Position numbers and translations under genes: made by a program. Below are positions 5,167-6,552 of a DNA stretch of 6,552 nucleotides, piece after piece. This stretch comes from Gammaproteobacteria bacterium (GTDB lineage Bacteria; Pseudomonadota; Gammaproteobacteria; SZUA-229), in the NCBI GenBank assembly GCA_016764035.1, contig JAESSQ010000046.1, positions 1-6,552 on the forward strand. The letters are read 5' to 3'. Every line of letters starts with the position of its first letter. Within the stretch, counting starts at the first letter, position 1. The notes beneath the pieces were generated by a model that saw only the letters and a list, made by a program, of their open reading frames with translations, did not search any database and was not told where the DNA came from.

Positions 5167-5565
5167 CTAATACTCAAACTCCTGCCGACTGTCTTGCATA
5201 ATAATATCCAACGCCTTTTGCCCTTGCTTCGGATTAGCCAAATCCTTTTTTTCTAACATTTCACAGCCATCCGCCACCATTTCATCCAGCGACGAAGGGT
5301 AAAATCTACAATCATCAGGCCGATCGAAATAAATGTCACAGGTGTATTTGTTTTTATAGTTGCTTAGCTGCGGCGCTTTCCTTAACCACGGACATCGTTC
5401 TATCTGTTTACCCGTGTCAGGATCCATCCAGATGTTGCCGTCTTTAACATATTTATAGATTTCAGGCCTGTAGTTTTCCCAATAGTCGATTTGACTGGCA
5501 GATGTTGTAAGACCACCGTTGCTGTATTTGATACAACATTTGCCACACTGGTTACATTCTTTCAT
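5167..5565 (-). CDS. YkgJ-family cysteine-cluster protein (putative zinc/iron-chelating domain)
   Basis: The 132-residue product opens with the family hallmark CNQCGKCC (Cys4, 7, 10, 11). Further cysteines are at 58 (ERCPWL), 76 (YTCDIY), 86 (DDCRFYP) and 101 (DGCEML), eight in total. This matches the CxxCxxCC/YkgJ family (PF03692), small cytoplasmic proteins predicted to bind zinc or an iron-sulphur cluster, with no firm biochemical role. There is no signal peptide or membrane segment. The ATG at 5565 puts the cluster at the very N-terminus, as usual. No Shine-Dalgarno sequence is visible upstream (CCATCTACCGC). It lies 51 nt downstream of the RIO1-like kinase on the same strand and is probably co-transcribed with it, although a 13-bp palindrome sits in the gap. 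Confidence 0.85.
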   Translation of the reverse strand: MKECNQCGKCCIKYSNGGLTTSASQIDYWENYRPEIYKYVKDGNIWMDPDTGKQIERCPWLRKAPQLSNYKNKYTCDIYFDRPDDCRFYPSSLDEMVADGCEMLEKKDLANPKQGQKALDIIMQDSRQEFEY

Positions 5566-5594
5566 GCGGTAGATGGTCTTAAGTTAAAGGGATG

Positions 5595-5607
5595 TATGTT
5601 TAACATA
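5595..5607. repeat. 13-bp perfect palindrome between kinase and YkgJ-like gene
   Basis: TATGTT and AACATA flank a single T in the 51-nt gap between the two genes. It is too small and AT-rich for a terminator. It could be an operator or RNA-processing site affecting only the downstream gene, or chance. Confidence 0.3.
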
Positions 5608-5616
5608 AAGCCACTA

Positions 5617-6402
5617 CTATAGTCCTTTCGCTTCACGCATACGCTCCTGACGCTCTTGCTCTTCGGCAAATGCCGCTTTAATTTCCTGCATTACCACATC
5701 CACGTCAGCAGTTTGTGTACTTTCCTCAAAGCGTCCTGTTAGTTCGACTTCTGGATGCAATTCACCATCTTCAAAAAGTGCCCAGATTTCTTTGGCGTAT
5801 TGACTGCCGAGCAATTCTGGCGCGTACTGACCGTAATAGGCAGTCATATTGTTAACGTCCCGTTCCAGCATTGCCTTTGCGTTGTTATTGCCCGCCGCGT
5901 CCACTGCCTGGGGCAAGTCGATGATTACCGGGCCATAATCATCGACCAGCACATTAAATTCTGACAGGTCGCCGTGCACTACACCGGCGCAAAGCATGCG
6001 CATCACGTATTTCATAACAACGGCGTGGTCTTCCAGCGCCAGCTCTGTGGTCATGGAGACATCGTTCAGGCGTGGTGCTACATGGCCTTCGTCGTTGGTG
6101 ATCAGTTCCATCAGCAAGACACCATCAAAACAACCGTAGGGTTTCGGCACACGTACGCCAGCATTGGTCAGACGATAGAGTGCATCGACTTCAGCATTTT
6201 GCCAGGCTTCTTCCTGCTGATTACGGCCATATTTGGAGCCTTTCTCCATGGCGCGGGCGCGACGACTATTACGGCCCTTGCAACCTTCCTGATACTCAAC
6301 TGCTTTTTTGAAGCTGCGTTTATTGGCATCTTTGTATACTTTGGCGCAGCGGATCTCGGCCCCGCAGCGCACCACATAAACCGTGGCTTCTTTGCCGCTC
6401 AT
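5617..6402 (-). CDS. RIO1-like serine/threonine protein kinase
   Basis: From ATG 6402 the product has 261 residues and follows the RIO1 kinase plan throughout. The nucleotide-binding loop is SGKEATVY (2-9) and the ATP-anchoring lysine is Lys21 in CAKVYK. A basic flexible region (RSFKKAVEYQ to RAMEKGSKYGR, 30-60) and hinge MELI (98-101) follow. The catalytic loop is VHGDLSEFN with Asp145 and Asn150, and the metal-binding segment is IIDLPQAVD with Asp162. All key residues are present. The C-terminus is a charged helix. Bacterial RIO proteins are cytoplasmic ATPases/kinases of poorly known substrate; archaeal and eukaryotic relatives act in ribosome maturation. The ATG chosen is the first available, but the codons before it (6405-6444) still match the family (INGEITDEVISQL just before MSGKEA), and members are usually about 20 residues longer, so the true start may be a non-standard codon upstream. 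It probably leads an operon with the YkgJ-like gene. Confidence 0.93.
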   Translation of the reverse strand: MSGKEATVYVVRCGAEIRCAKVYKDANKRSFKKAVEYQEGCKGRNSRRARAMEKGSKYGRNQQEEAWQNAEVDALYRLTNAGVRVPKPYGCFDGVLLMELITNDEGHVAPRLNDVSMTTELALEDHAVVMKYVMRMLCAGVVHGDLSEFNVLVDDYGPVIIDLPQAVDAAGNNNAKAMLERDVNNMTAYYGQYAPELLGSQYAKEIWALFEDGELHPEVELTGRFEESTQTADVDVVMQEIKAAFAEEQERQERMREAKGL

Positions 6403-6462
6403 TAACTGGCTGATGACTTCATCTGTAATCTCCCCATTAATAACCGAAGTTAAAAGCAGAGG
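6403..6462 (-). other. Conserved N-terminal extension of the RIO1-like gene without a standard start
   Basis: In frame with the kinase, 20 codons separate an upstream TAA (6465-6463) from ATG 6402, reading PLLLTSVINGEITDEVISQL. The second half resembles the GlIDEVIs-LMSGKEA sequence before the P-loop of bacterial RIO kinases, so this is former or actual coding DNA. It has no ATG, GTG or TTG; only CTG (6459-6457) or ATT (6441-6439, 6429-6427) could initiate. No Shine-Dalgarno sequence is seen before either those codons or ATG 6402. Confidence 0.55.
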
Positions 6463-6491
6463 TTAAGCCGCTTTCAGTAACTGTTGAAAGA

Positions 6492-6514
6492 ATTATAAAT
6501 ATTGACAGGTCAAT
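6492..6514 (-). promoter_or_regulatory. Candidate promoter/operator of the RIO1-YkgJ operon
   Basis: On the minus strand a perfect TATAAT (6497-6492) lies about 90 nt before ATG 6402; a good -35 at 17 bp is lacking (TACCTA). Immediately upstream, at 6501-6514, is a 14-bp palindrome (ATTGAC, AG, GTCAAT) that would lie in the -35/-10 spacer, a position typical of repressor operators. On the plus strand the same palindrome supplies TTGACA (6502-6507), so a divergent promoter leaving the window is possible, though its -10 (CTTTAA) is weak. Confidence 0.35.
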
Positions 6515-6552
6515 TAGGTAAGCGCTTTAAAAAGCTATGTTCTATTGAACAA

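Noticed and set aside
5974..6405. 143-codon plus-strand frame opposite the RIO1 kinase
   Set aside because: It is fully antisense to a gene with intact kinase motifs, so it is a shadow frame.
6402..6437. 11-residue leader peptide frame (MGRLQMKSSAS) overlapping the kinase ATG
   Set aside because: It has no ribosome binding site, and the overlapping kinase-phase codons are the ones matching the RIO family.
6502..6530. Plus-strand promoter TTGACA-17-CTTTAA leaving the window
   Set aside because: The -10 is poor and no gene start is visible in the remaining bases; kept only as a note under the palindrome.

Overview
This window of about 6.5 kb looks like chromosomal DNA of a low-to-moderate GC gammaproteobacterium, probably marine or environmental. 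That is inferred from a bacterial RIO1-like kinase followed by a YkgJ-type cysteine-cluster protein, a RAYT transposase with short inverted ends, an outer-membrane-type ELWxxDGT-repeat lipoprotein and a DM13-like protein fragment. No rRNA, tRNA or CRISPR array is visible.

Layout. Positions 1-371 hold no supported gene, only hairpin-forming AT-rich sequence and a short GC-rich patch. Positions 372-2080 (minus strand) are a two-gene operon: an XRE helix-turn-helix protein fused to an ImmA/IrrE-type HELAH metallopeptidase domain, then a PIN-domain nuclease-like protein. The two overlap by 4 nt (TTGA) and the second starts at TTG. The operon has a promoter overlapping a tandem 10-bp repeat and seems almost leaderless. 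It looks like a toxin-antitoxin or defence-type module with a built-in protease.

Positions 2165-2932 are a REP/RAYT-type element bounded by 25-bp inverted ends (24/25 identical). Its transposase is dead: two in-frame stops, a lost HUH histidine and a lost tyrosine in the YIELNP motif. Beside it (2943-3143, minus) is the N-terminal stub of what looks like a DM13-type membrane protein, cut off about 10 bp from the element.

Positions 3168-4532 (plus) encode a secreted lipoprotein made of nine 46-48-residue ELWxSDGTEAGT repeats. Positions 4533-5166 are a gene graveyard with a weak hairpin, the C-terminal relic of an IS3-family transposase carrying an internal stop, and a 13-bp match to the RAYT element end. 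Positions 5167-6402 (minus) carry a RIO1-like kinase followed by a YkgJ-type protein, probably co-transcribed. The kinase's conserved N-terminus continues upstream of its first ATG without an ordinary start codon.

In short, one accessory regulatory/nuclease module and one repeat lipoprotein sit among transposon debris, next to a conserved kinase/cysteine-cluster pair.
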